From the NCBI GenBank assembly GCA_002708105.2, contig PAOQ02000010.1, positions 1-36,882 on the forward strand: 36,882 nt of DNA, written 5' to 3'. The position numbers and the translations under genes are program-made. Under the pieces are notes generated by a model. The model saw nothing but the letters and a program-made list of their open reading frames with translations, had not been told where the DNA came from and ran no database searches. Position 1 is the stretch's first letter, and each line of letters starts with the position of its first letter. This document shows, piece by piece, positions 1 through 8,661 of this stretch. The stretch comes from a bacterium. Its GTDB lineage: Bacteria; Desulfobacterota_D; UBA1144.

Positions 1-279
1 AAATGAAGCTCCTGCTGAATGCTCTACACCTTGATCAACAGGAAGGATAGATAGATATCCAGTCCCACCAAGTCTTCCATGACTAAACAATGTTTGTAAA
101 TTTCTAAGGACAACATTTGATCTATCTGTATCCTTTAAAACTCTATCTACAAAATCTGGACCAGGTTTTATTAAATTAGAAGAATCAATTGTAGTACATC
201 TATGATCTAATAAATATTTAGCTTCATCACCAAGTAGGTTTTCAACCCAAGTTAAATCGTTCTTTGAGGTTTTTTTCAT
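1..279 (-). CDS. fbaB: Class I fructose-bisphosphate aldolase (FbaB/DhnA type), N-terminal part, truncated by window edge
   Basis: Manual reverse translation from ATG at 279: MKKTSKNDLTWVENLLGDEAKYLLDHRCTTIDSSNLIKPGPDFVDRVLKDTDRSNVVLRNLQTLFSHGRLGGTGYLSILPVDQGVEHSAGASF; GRLGGTGYLSILPVDQGVEHSAGASF is characteristic of FbaB. Confidence 0.9.
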   Translation of the reverse strand, partial: MKKTSKNDLTWVENLLGDEAKYLLDHRCTTIDSSNLIKPGPDFVDRVLKDTDRSNVVLRNLQTLFSHGRLGGTGYLSILPVDQGVEHSAGASF

Positions 280-301
280 TCTATATTTTTATTATAAACT
301 T

Positions 302-1510
302 TTAATCCAGGATTTCTATACCTGGCAAACTGCTCCCACCTAAGTATTCTAATAATGCACCGCCCCCGGTGGACATGTGAGAAATTTCTGATTCTAGGAC
401 TTCAGCTTTACGAATTGCTGCAATTGTCTCTCCTCCTCCAACCACCGATGTAGCCCCCCTCCAAGTTGCTAAAGCAACTGCTCGTGCTACATGAATAGTT
501 CCTGAAGAATACTGTTCAAATTCAAAAACTCCCATTGGTCCATTCCAAAATATATATCCTGGTCCTTTAATTATCGAATTAAACAACTCAATGGTTTTTG
601 GTCCAATGTCTAATGCCATATGTCCTGAAGGAATACTAATATCAGATATTGAACATTGGCTTGATTTATTAAAATCTTTTGAAACAATATGGTCTATTGG
701 TAAAATAATTTTCTCTTTATATTTATTGAATACATCTTTTACCCAATCTATCATTTCTTCTTCATATATTGAATCCCCAATATTAACTCCATTTGCTTTT
801 AGAAAAGTGTAAGCTGCCCCACCGCCGACTAAAATTTTATCTGCACTTTCTAAAAGGTTTCCCAAGGCAGATATCTTATCTTTTATCTTTGATCCACCAA
901 TTATTACTAGGAAAGGGTGTTCAGGTGTTCTCATCATTTTACTAACAAAACTTAGTTCTTTATCAACTAAAAAACCACTTATTTTATCAACAAAATCTTT
1001 TGTCATTCCATAAGTTGAACAATGTGCTCTATGAGATGTTCCAAACGCTTCATTAACATATACATCACCAAGTTTAGCGAGTTCTGACGAAAATCCTGAA
1101 TCATTTTCAGTCTCTTCTTTATGAAAACGAAGATTTTCAAGCATAATCACTGACCCATCGCTTAGATCATCTAGTTTCTTAGATAATTCGCTACCGATAA
1201 AGTCTTCAACGAAGACTACCTTCTTATCAATTAATTCAGATAATCTTTTCGCAACAATGTTTAATGAAAGGTCTTTAACTATTTTTCCCTTAGGTCTTCC
1301 AAGATGTGAACCCAGAATTACTTTAGCACCAGCATCAATTAAAAAATCTATTGTTGGCAAAGCTCTTCTAATTCTATAGTCTTCCCTTATTGAATCATTT
1401 TCAAGATTTATAGGAACATTAAAATCAACTCGAACAAAAACTTTCTTACCTTTGTAAAAAGACTTGGGGAAATCTGAAATTACTTTCTTTTTATTCAAGC
1501 GACATTCCAA
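302..1510 (-). CDS. pgk: Phosphoglycerate kinase (TTG start at 1510 or, more likely, 1498)
   Basis: KKVFVRVDFNVPI, SHLGRPKG, LENLRFHKEE, VNEAFGTSHRAHCST, GGGETIAA motifs; directly downstream of gap. Confidence 0.97.
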   Translation of the reverse strand: MECRLNKKKVISDFPKSFYKGKKVFVRVDFNVPINLENDSIREDYRIRRALPTIDFLIDAGAKVILGSHLGRPKGKIVKDLSLNIVAKRLSELIDKKVVFVEDFIGSELSKKLDDLSDGSVIMLENLRFHKEETENDSGFSSELAKLGDVYVNEAFGTSHRAHCSTYGMTKDFVDKISGFLVDKELSFVSKMMRTPEHPFLVIIGGSKIKDKISALGNLLESADKILVGGGAAYTFLKANGVNIGDSIYEEEMIDWVKDVFNKYKEKIILPIDHIVSKDFNKSSQCSISDISIPSGHMALDIGPKTIELFNSIIKGPGYIFWNGPMGVFEFEQYSSGTIHVARAVALATWRGATSVVGGGETIAAIRKAEVLESEISHMSTGGGALLEYLGGSSLPGIEILD

Positions 1511-2498
1511 TTTTAGTTGCTAGATCAAGAACTCTAGAAGAATAGCCATATTCGTTATCATACCAAGCAATTACTTTAATAAAATTATCTCCAATTACAC
1601 TTGTGCCAAAGGGATCAAATACTGCGGAATGCTTGTTTTTCAATAAGTCCACAGAAACTGCCCCGTCTGGAGCAACATCAAGGTAATCTTTTAAAGAATT
1701 ATTGGCAGCCTCAATAAAGGCAGAGTTAATTTCATCCCTTGATGCAACTTTATTTATTCGAGCCACAAAATCAACCATGGAGACATTTGGGGTTGGAACT
1801 CGGACCGAAATAGCCGATAGATTTCCTTTTAAATCAGGAAATATTTCTTCAATTGCTTTAGTTGCGCCTGTACTAGTTGGAATCATTGAAAGGGCTCCTG
1901 CTCTGGCCCTCCTAATATCAGAATGCGGAGAATCTATTATTCTTTGATCATTTGTATAAGAATGTATTGTAGTCATATGTCCGCTTTCAAGACCAAAATT
2001 ATCACGCAACACCTTTACAATCATAGCTAAACAATTAGTTGTACATGAAGCATTAGATATAATATGATGATTTTGATTATCATATAAATCGTCGTTAGCC
2101 CCCATTACCGTTGTAAAGATATCACCTTTACCAGGCGCTGATATAATAACTTTTTTAACAGTACCGCCTAAATGTTCTGATGCCTGATCTTTAGAAGTAA
2201 AAATTCCTGTCGATTCCACTACAATCTGACACCCTTCATCGTTCCAATTAATGCTTGATGGGCTTCTTTCAGAAAAAATTCTTATTTTTCTTCCATCAAT
2301 CAATATGCCATCTTCATCATGAGAAATATTATTTTCTAAAACACCAAAAACTGAGTCATATTTCAACAAATGAGCACAAGTATTTAAATCTGCAATATCA
2401 TTAATTGCTACGACATCAATCTCATCAGAAAGAAGCGATATTCTAAGAAGATTTCTACCTATTCTACCAAAACCATTAATTCCAATCTTAATTGACAT
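1491..2498 (-). CDS. gap: Glyceraldehyde-3-phosphate dehydrogenase, type I
   Basis: INGFGRIGRN, SNASCTTNCLA catalytic Cys motif, WYDNEYGYSSRVLDL C-terminus. Confidence 0.98.
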   Translation of the reverse strand: MSIKIGINGFGRIGRNLLRISLLSDEIDVVAINDIADLNTCAHLLKYDSVFGVLENNISHDEDGILIDGRKIRIFSERSPSSINWNDEGCQIVVESTGIFTSKDQASEHLGGTVKKVIISAPGKGDIFTTVMGANDDLYDNQNHHIISNASCTTNCLAMIVKVLRDNFGLESGHMTTIHSYTNDQRIIDSPHSDIRRARAGALSMIPTSTGATKAIEEIFPDLKGNLSAISVRVPTPNVSMVDFVARINKVASRDEINSAFIEAANNSLKDYLDVAPDGAVSVDLLKNKHSAVFDPFGTSVIGDNFIKVIAWYDNEYGYSSRVLDLATKIGMSLE

Positions 2499-2597
2499 AA
2501 AAAACCCCTTTTTTTTTGAGAGTTTTTTAATTCTACACTCTCCTTATTAGATTTCAAACAATTGAATTTATAAAAATTGCATGATAATGTCACAATT

Positions 2598-3611
2598 ATG
2601 AAGAAAATTAAAATAGGTATAATCGGTGCAACTGGTTATACAGGAATTGAACTAATTAGAACCTTAAGCAACCACCCAATTGCCGATATTAAATTTGCGG
2701 GAGCAAATTCAAATTTTGGCTCTTATCTTCATGAGGAAATTCATAGTTTAACATTATCAAATAAATTAAAAATTAAAAGAAATATAGATATATTAAAAAT
2801 GAAAAAACTCGATTTAGTATTTTCCTGCTTGCCAAATGGCGGATTAATATCTATTTATAATAAATTAAAGAAACTTAACGCAAGAGTCATTGATTTAAGC
2901 GGAGATTTTAGATTAACTGATAGATTGCATAAAAAATGGTATGGAACAAAAAGAAGCAAGGGGAGCTTGAAAGATTTTCAATATATTTTGCCAGAAATAA
3001 ATAAAGGCACTATAAAGAAAAACCAAAATATTTCTAATCCCGGGTGCTACGCAACCTCGATTCTTCTTGGTCTGTTACCAATTGCTCATACACTAAGAAA
3101 ATCAGAAGATATTATCATAGATACTAAATCTGGAATATCAGGCGCGGGGAAAAGTGCAAATCTTCAGCATAGCTTTACTGAAAGCGCTGAAAACTTATCA
3201 ACCTACAATGTAGGGGAACATAGGCATGCCCCTGAAATAGAGCAATTAATTTATAAGGAATCTAAAAAGAAAATAAACATTTTAATGGTCCCCCATTTAC
3301 TTCCTATCAAGAGAGGGATTATGTCAAATATATACATATCCAAGAATACTTCTTTTGATTTAAAGAAAATATACGAACTATTTGATAATTATTATTCAAA
3401 TTCAAAGTTTGTTAAAATATTTAAAAATAGCCTTCCAAAAATTAATCAAGTGCAAAATAGCAACTATTGTCATATAGGTATTAAAATTCTACCTAATAAT
3501 AAAACTTTGCTTGTATCCTCGGTTATAGACAATCTAGGCAAGGGTGCGGCAACTCAGGCGGTCCAAAATATGAATCTTTTATTTAATTTTGATGAAGGCT
3601 TAGGACTTTAA
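2598..3611 (+). CDS. argC: N-acetyl-gamma-glutamyl-phosphate reductase (ORF opens at 2577; ATG at 2598 fits the family N-terminus)
   Basis: [43 protein letters not shown] catalytic Cys motif, [10 protein letters not shown]. Confidence 0.95.
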   Translation: MKKIKIGIIGATGYTGIELIRTLSNHPIADIKFAGANSNFGSYLHEEIHSLTLSNKLKIKRNIDILKMKKLDLVFSCLPNGGLISIYNKLKKLNARVIDLSGDFRLTDRLHKKWYGTKRSKGSLKDFQYILPEINKGTIKKNQNISNPGCYATSILLGLLPIAHTLRKSEDIIIDTKSGISGAGKSANLQHSFTESAENLSTYNVGEHRHAPEIEQLIYKESKKKINILMVPHLLPIKRGIMSNIYISKNTSFDLKKIYELFDNYYSNSKFVKIFKNSLPKINQVQNSNYCHIGIKILPNNKTLLVSSVIDNLGKGAATQAVQNMNLLFNFDEGLGL

Positions 3612-4241
3612 ATCTTTAAATTCTTGTTTTAATTTCTCTATTTCTTTATGAATCTTTAAAATATCCTCACCACTAGGATCAGGAAGTTCATTATGATATA
3701 AATCAGGGGCTTGAGAAGAAAAGGATTTCCCAACCACTCTTCCTGGAACTCCAACTACGGTTGAATTATCTGGTATGTCATTAATAACTACTGAATTTGC
3801 ACCGATTTTAGTATTTTGACCAATATTTAAGGGGCCTAAGATCTTACTGCCTGCACCTATAATAACATTGTCCCCTATCGTTGGGTGTCTCTTTCCTGGA
3901 TTAGCACTTACTCCCCCTAAAGTAACTCCTTGATAAATTGTAACATTATTACCAATTTCTGATGTCTCGCCAATTACAACGCCCATTCCATGATCTATAA
4001 AAAAGCCATCGCCTATTTGTGCTCCTGGATGAATTTCTATCCCAGTCAAAGTTCTAAAGATATTAGAAATTAGCCTTGCTATTAATTTAAGACCTAGGGT
4101 CCAAAAAACGCTAGCAATTCTATGCCAAAGAACAGCATGAAAGCCCGGGTAATTAATTAAAATTTCCAATAAATTTCTCGCGGCAGGATCTCGCTCATTA
4201 ACTGCAGCAATATCTAACCTGATAGTATTTAAAAAACCCAT
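3600..4241 (-). CDS. cysE: Serine O-acetyltransferase
   Basis: Left-handed beta-helix hexapeptide repeats; [31 protein letters not shown]. Confidence 0.95.
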   Translation of the reverse strand: MGFLNTIRLDIAAVNERDPAARNLLEILINYPGFHAVLWHRIASVFWTLGLKLIARLISNIFRTLTGIEIHPGAQIGDGFFIDHGMGVVIGETSEIGNNVTIYQGVTLGGVSANPGKRHPTIGDNVIIGAGSKILGPLNIGQNTKIGANSVVINDIPDNSTVVGVPGRVVGKSFSSQAPDLYHNELPDPSGEDILKIHKEIEKLKQEFKDLKS

Positions 4242-4248
4242 AATTTAT

Positions 4249-5460
4249 CTAACTATTCTCAACAAATTTAAGATTGTCATCATAAACTTTTAAATAGTCA
4301 TATTTAGTTGATCTTTCGACCGGTCTACGATTGATTTCAAATGTAAGTCTTCTAAACTCCTCTGGAGGAAAATATTGACCAAACTTACCACCAGCAGCTG
4401 TAGTTATTTTTTCTTCCATTAAAGTACCACCAAAATCATTTGCACCCGCATTCAAACAATATTGGGCAAATTCAGGGCCCTGCTTAACCCAGGAAACTTG
4501 AATATTATTTATCCAACCTCTAAAAAAAACTCTGGCTACAGCGTACATTTTAAGTTGGTCAAGATCAGTAGGACCTTCTCTTGATAAACCCTTTTTATAA
4601 AGCCTAGTATCCCATGGAATAAATCTTAAAGGAACAAACTCTGTAATCCCTCCAGTCTCTTTTTGAATCTCACGTAAAATATTAAAATGCTTCGCCCAAT
4701 GAAAAGGTTTATCAACATGTCCATACATAATAGTTGAAGTTGTATTCATTCCCGCCTTATGGATTTCTTTGATTGTATGTACCCACTGGTCAGTTGTGAT
4801 TTTCCCAGGGGCTATAATTTGCCTTACATCTTCACTCAAAATTTCTGCAGCTGTCCCCGGAAAAGTACCATGCCCAATATCTTTTAACTGAGATACAAAA
4901 TCTTGGATAGGGATATTTAAAGTCTCTGCTCCATAATGAACTTCAAAAGGAGAAAAACAATGAGTATGCATATCAGGAACAGCATCTTTAACAGACTTAA
5001 TAATTTCTAAGTAGAAGTTTCCATCAATATCTGGATGCATACCACCTTGCATACACACTTCTGTAGCTCCATTTTCTCTTGCCTCTCTTACTTTTTCTTT
5101 TATCTCATCCATTGTAAGAAAATATGCTCTCTCATCTCCTTCAGGAGCCATAAAATTACAAAAACCACAATATGTATTACAGATATTAGTAAAATTTATA
5201 TTTCTATTTACAACATAAGTAACATCGTCACCTACATCTTCTTTTCGAATTTGATCAGCTAGGACAACTAATAAAGATAAATCATTAATTTCTTTTATTA
5301 AAAATAATTTCTCTGCTTCTTCCTGTGATATTTCAGTCTTGTTGATCACCTTGCTTAAAATCGCAACAATATCCTTCGAGCCAACAGAAAGCAAATGGTC
5401 TAATCCTTTCTCCCTATTCTCCTCAATATTATTTATAACTTCTTTTAATTCATTATCCAT
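4249..5460 (-). CDS. cofH: FO synthase subunit 2 (5-amino-6-(D-ribitylamino)uracil--L-tyrosine 4-hydroxyphenyl transferase)
   Basis: Radical-SAM CNTYCGFC motif; CMQGGMHPD, TTSTIMYGHVD, NDFGGTLMEE; adjacent to cofG, cofE and cofD. Confidence 0.92.
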   Translation of the reverse strand: MDNELKEVINNIEENREKGLDHLLSVGSKDIVAILSKVINKTEISQEEAEKLFLIKEINDLSLLVVLADQIRKEDVGDDVTYVVNRNINFTNICNTYCGFCNFMAPEGDERAYFLTMDEIKEKVREARENGATEVCMQGGMHPDIDGNFYLEIIKSVKDAVPDMHTHCFSPFEVHYGAETLNIPIQDFVSQLKDIGHGTFPGTAAEILSEDVRQIIAPGKITTDQWVHTIKEIHKAGMNTTSTIMYGHVDKPFHWAKHFNILREIQKETGGITEFVPLRFIPWDTRLYKKGLSREGPTDLDQLKMYAVARVFFRGWINNIQVSWVKQGPEFAQYCLNAGANDFGGTLMEEKITTAAGGKFGQYFPPEEFRRLTFEINRRPVERSTKYDYLKVYDDNLKFVENS

Positions 5461-5467
5461 TTAAATT

Positions 5468-6727
5468 TTAACTCTCTTTAACATATCCTGTTTCGTCTAC
5501 AAACTGTAATGCTTTATTATAAATATTATCAGTCAAAAATCTTTTATCCAAATATTCTGGATAAACTGGCAACCTTTCCCTTAAAGTAAATCCAAACTCA
5601 AAAATATTCTTTTTCATGATATCCAATTGGGGCCAAGGACTTTCTGGATTAACATAATCAATTGTAAGCGGAGAAACACCGCCTAAATCATTGACGCCTG
5701 AGAAAATATGCAAAGTATATGTCTTCGCATTTAAGTTAGGTGGAACTTGAATATTCACGTCCTTTCCCATTAAAATTTTTGCAATTGCAACTGTTTTAAT
5801 CATATCTAAATCAGTTGGAACAGGGCTTCCTTCCATCTTAATGCCTGGTTTCGGACTAAAGTTCTGAATTATAATTTCTTGAATATGACCAAATTCGTCA
5901 CTAATTCTTTTTAGCTCGAATATAGAATCTACTCGTTCTTCCCAATTCTCTCCTATGCCTATTAAAATTCCAGACGTCCATGGAATGTTGAGTTTCCCAG
6001 CATCTGATATTGTTTTAATACGTGCTCTAGGGTATTTATCAGGGCATCTGTAATGGGCTTCTCCTGGATCCATAAGTCTCTCGCTTATACTTTCTAACAT
6101 TAAGCCCATGCTTGGATTTGATTCTTTAAATCTTTTTAATTCCTCTGGCTTAGCTATTCCTAAATTTGAATGAGGAAATATTCCTTCATCTAAACAAATT
6201 TCAGACATTGCAATCATATAATCAGAGGTTGAATCGTACCCCATCTTATTGAGTTCTTTCCTGTAAACGTCATATACAAGTTCCGGCTTATCACCTGAGA
6301 CAAAAAGCATCTCTGTACAACCAAGCTCGGTAGATTTTTTTGCAGCCTCTAGGACTTTTTCAGGAGAAAAAAGAAGTTCCCCTTCTCCGGGTTCATATTT
6401 AAATGTGCAATAAGAACAATTATCTCTACAAAGCTGAGTTAAAGGAATAAAGAAGTTCTTAGAGAAGCTTATTAAATTTCCCTTATATTTATCTCTTAGA
6501 AAATTTGATACACACATCAAGAGAGAAACTTCATCAAGAGATATATCAGTTAAAGCCAATACATCCTCTCTGGTCAATTCAACTTCATTCAATGATTTTT
6601 CAAGTGATGTTCTAATTTTCTCATTTAGCTTATCAATATTCGCAATTGGAATATCATGAGCTTTTAAAATCTCACTTGAACTATGAGAATTTAAGAAAAT
6701 CTTATGTGCTTCATCTAAAGATATCAT
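5468..6727 (-). CDS. cofG: FO synthase subunit 1 (7,8-didemethyl-8-hydroxy-5-deazariboflavin synthase); ORF track start 6736 is GTG, ATG at 6727 preferred
   Basis: Radical-SAM CRDNCSYC motif; FSPEKV, SGDKPE, MLESIS, IIQNFSPKPG; adjacent to cofH. Confidence 0.92.
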   Translation of the reverse strand: MISLDEAHKIFLNSHSSSEILKAHDIPIANIDKLNEKIRTSLEKSLNEVELTREDVLALTDISLDEVSLLMCVSNFLRDKYKGNLISFSKNFFIPLTQLCRDNCSYCTFKYEPGEGELLFSPEKVLEAAKKSTELGCTEMLFVSGDKPELVYDVYRKELNKMGYDSTSDYMIAMSEICLDEGIFPHSNLGIAKPEELKRFKESNPSMGLMLESISERLMDPGEAHYRCPDKYPRARIKTISDAGKLNIPWTSGILIGIGENWEERVDSIFELKRISDEFGHIQEIIIQNFSPKPGIKMEGSPVPTDLDMIKTVAIAKILMGKDVNIQVPPNLNAKTYTLHIFSGVNDLGGVSPLTIDYVNPESPWPQLDIMKKNIFEFGFTLRERLPVYPEYLDKRFLTDNIYNKALQFVDETGYVKES

Positions 6728-7457
6728 TTTTATCACTTCTCAAAAGGATATTCGAATCCTTTTTAGATTTTTTATAATTATACCCTCTTATCAAAACAAC
6801 TGGAACACCTATGTCCTTTTCCATTAATAGCCCTGCCGCTGATGCTAATTCATCAGTTATAGGGACCTCTGTTTCATTAAGCGATCTTCCGTATAGATCT
6901 TTTTTATATTTTTTAATTGGCAAAACACCATAGCTACCAATAGAGATCTGTGTAAGTCCATATCTCCATGGTCTTCCTATAGAGTCAGAGATTATAATTC
7001 CTATATTTCTCTTTGAATTTGCATTGATTCCATGTGCAATTTTCATTGCAGACTTATTAGGGTTAACAGGCAATAAAACTACAGACTTCTTATCCTTGAT
7101 ATTCGAGCCATCTATTCCAGCATTTGCAGTAATAATTCCTAAATTATTCTCACTAATAATTAAGTTCTTTTTGTATTTAATTACTTTCTTAGAATTCTCT
7201 ATTATTAATTGACACATTTCTGGAGATACATTTGTTTTCTTTGATAATGAAATTGCTTTTCTCTTTGGTATTATAGAGCCAATATCTACAAATCTATTTT
7301 CAGCAATAGAAACTATCTTGTGCGCAATAACGATTACATCATTGCTGCAAAGATTAATTTTCTTTCTTTTAAGCGCCTCTAGTATAAGCAAAGAAATATT
7401 ATCATTTGGTTCTACCTTTGGTATCCCTAATAATGGTACAAGCTCAACCTTTTTCAT
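6711..7457 (-). CDS. cofE: Coenzyme F420-0:L-glutamate ligase, single-domain CofE
   Basis: ELVPLLGIPKVEPNDN, ISDSIGRPWRYGLTQISIGSYGV, ETEVPITDELASAAGLLM; operon context. Confidence 0.92.
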   Translation of the reverse strand: MKKVELVPLLGIPKVEPNDNISLLILEALKRKKINLCSNDVIVIAHKIVSIAENRFVDIGSIIPKRKAISLSKKTNVSPEMCQLIIENSKKVIKYKKNLIISENNLGIITANAGIDGSNIKDKKSVVLLPVNPNKSAMKIAHGINANSKRNIGIIISDSIGRPWRYGLTQISIGSYGVLPIKKYKKDLYGRSLNETEVPITDELASAAGLLMEKDIGVPVVLIRGYNYKKSKKDSNILLRSDKNDIFR

Positions 7458-8373
7458 TTACCAACCTCAAAATCTTTTTTGACATAGCAATTGAAACTGT
7501 TTTTTTTGACATTTTAATATTATTAATAATTGGTTTTATTTTTAAAGATTTAATATTTTCTACATGTCTAATATCGGTGGTATCAAGCATCATATAATCA
7601 ATAATATTTTTGTAAAAAGAAGCTACCCCAGATACAGAAGGTGAGAAATTCTTTGCTCGCATAAAACTTAATACAGGCCCCTTAAAAGCCTTACCGCCGA
7701 CAATAGGGCTAATTGCGACCTTAATTGCTTTTGAATTCATAACGGCTTTTCTTATACCGGGAACTGATAAAATAGGATTAATGCTTATAATTGGATTACT
7801 GGGACAAAAAATTATCAATTTTGATTCTTTTATTTTTTTTATTATTCCATTTGCAGGGAAAGATTTTCTTATATTTTTAAAAACTACTTTTTCGATTTTA
7901 GGCTTCATCTTGTACTTTATTAAATATTCTTGAAAATGAATTCTCAAATTCTTAGTCCCTATAAAAGTCTCTACATTCTGATTAGTCATAGGGAAAATTT
8001 TTGCTTTATTGATTCTTAATTTTCTTCTTTGCTTATCTATTGCTTCCTGTAAACTGTGGCCTTGGTTAATAAATGACATCTTTCTTATATTTTCTTCCAG
8101 ATCTTTATCACCAAGGTTGAACCATGCATCCTTAGGATTTTTATTTTTTAGATGATTAAAAGTATCGCCTTTAATTCCCCAACCCTTTTTTTTATCTACC
8201 ATTCCAGATAACCAATAGAGGATGGAATCAACATCAGGGCTAACTCTTACTCCATAAATATCTATATCGTCTGCAGTGTTAACAATTATATTTAGCTGTT
8301 TATTTTTAACTTCTGAATATAAACCTTCTAGAAATTTTCCTGCACCAACACCACCGCCAAAAGTTGTAATCAT
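7444..8373 (-). CDS. cofD: 2-phospho-L-lactate (or phosphoenolpyruvate) transferase CofD; ATG at 8373 (MITTFGGGVGAGKF) preferred over 8388
   Basis: TFGGGVGAGKFLEGL, NTADDIDIYGVRVSPDVDSILYWLSG, CPSNPIISINPILSVPGIR, SPIVGGKAFKGP. Confidence 0.93.
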   Translation of the reverse strand: MITTFGGGVGAGKFLEGLYSEVKNKQLNIIVNTADDIDIYGVRVSPDVDSILYWLSGMVDKKKGWGIKGDTFNHLKNKNPKDAWFNLGDKDLEENIRKMSFINQGHSLQEAIDKQRRKLRINKAKIFPMTNQNVETFIGTKNLRIHFQEYLIKYKMKPKIEKVVFKNIRKSFPANGIIKKIKESKLIIFCPSNPIISINPILSVPGIRKAVMNSKAIKVAISPIVGGKAFKGPVLSFMRAKNFSPSVSGVASFYKNIIDYMMLDTTDIRHVENIKSLKIKPIINNIKMSKKTVSIAMSKKILRLVNEKG

Positions 8374-8394
8374 ATATAAATAATACAAAAGAAT

Positions 8395-8422
8395 TTGACT
8401 TTTAAAATTAATTTAATATCTT
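8395..8422 (+). promoter_or_regulatory. Putative sigma70-type promoter for the cobalamin riboswitch/btuB transcript
   Basis: TTGACT (8395-8400), 16-nt spacer, TATCTT (8417-8422); predicted TSS just before the riboswitch begins at ~8431. Confidence 0.55.
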
Positions 8423-8430
8423 TTTGTTAT

Positions 8431-8575
8431 TGGTGTTTGCGAAAACTTAATAGGGAAGTTGGTGTAAGTCCAACACAGACCCGCTGCTGTAATAAGCTTT
8501 AACTTTTAGTAAATGTGCCACTGTTGAAAAATGGGAAGGTAACTAAAAGGGCTTTAAGTCAGAAGACCTGCCAGT
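8431..8575 (+). ncRNA. Cobalamin riboswitch aptamer
   Basis: AATAGGGAAGTTGGTGTAAGTCCAACACAGACCCGCTGCTGTAA ... TGCCACTG ... GGGAAGG ... AGTCAGAAGACCTGCC, the conserved Cbl riboswitch core blocks in order, upstream of a BtuB-like receptor. Confidence 0.95.
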
Positions 8576-8585
8576 AAAAAAATTT

Positions 8586-8632
8586 ATTTTTCTTCGAGGT
8601 CAAAGGAAAAATAGGCTAAAACCTAGTTTTTT
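8586..8632 (+). promoter_or_regulatory. Possible riboswitch expression platform: AT-rich hairpin then a short TAGG/CCTA hairpin followed by T-run
   Basis: ATTTTTC (8586-8592)/GAAAAAT (8606-8612) hairpin; TAGG (8612-8615)/CCTA (8622-8625) then TTTTTT (8627-8632). Confidence 0.4.
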
Positions 8633-8661
8633 ATCACAACTTGAAGAAGAGGGGCATTTTC

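Noticed and set aside
591-812. Antisense ORF in the supplied track, and others like it (1702..1947, 5035..5262, 7024..7212, 16264..16752, 17150..17497, 19172..19483, 27526..27888, 29091..29492, 35948..36223)
   Set aside because: Each lies entirely opposite a confidently identified gene; sequences show no domain features and look like translated complements of conserved coding DNA.
2540-2600. ARG-box-like sequence upstream of argC (TTGAATTTATAAAAATTGCAT)
   Set aside because: The two halves are not symmetrical and the region is very AT-rich; insufficient to call an ArgR site.
4249-6727. Possibility that the two radical-SAM proteins are menaquinone futalosine-pathway MqnC/MqnE
   Set aside because: Sequence motifs and immediate linkage to CofE and CofD fit FO/F420 synthesis better; kept as a refutation test.
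6711-6736. Apparent 26-bp cofE/cofG overlap
   Set aside because: Most likely an ORF-track artefact: the GTG at 6736 is upstream of a better ATG at 6727; the real overlap is about 17 bp.
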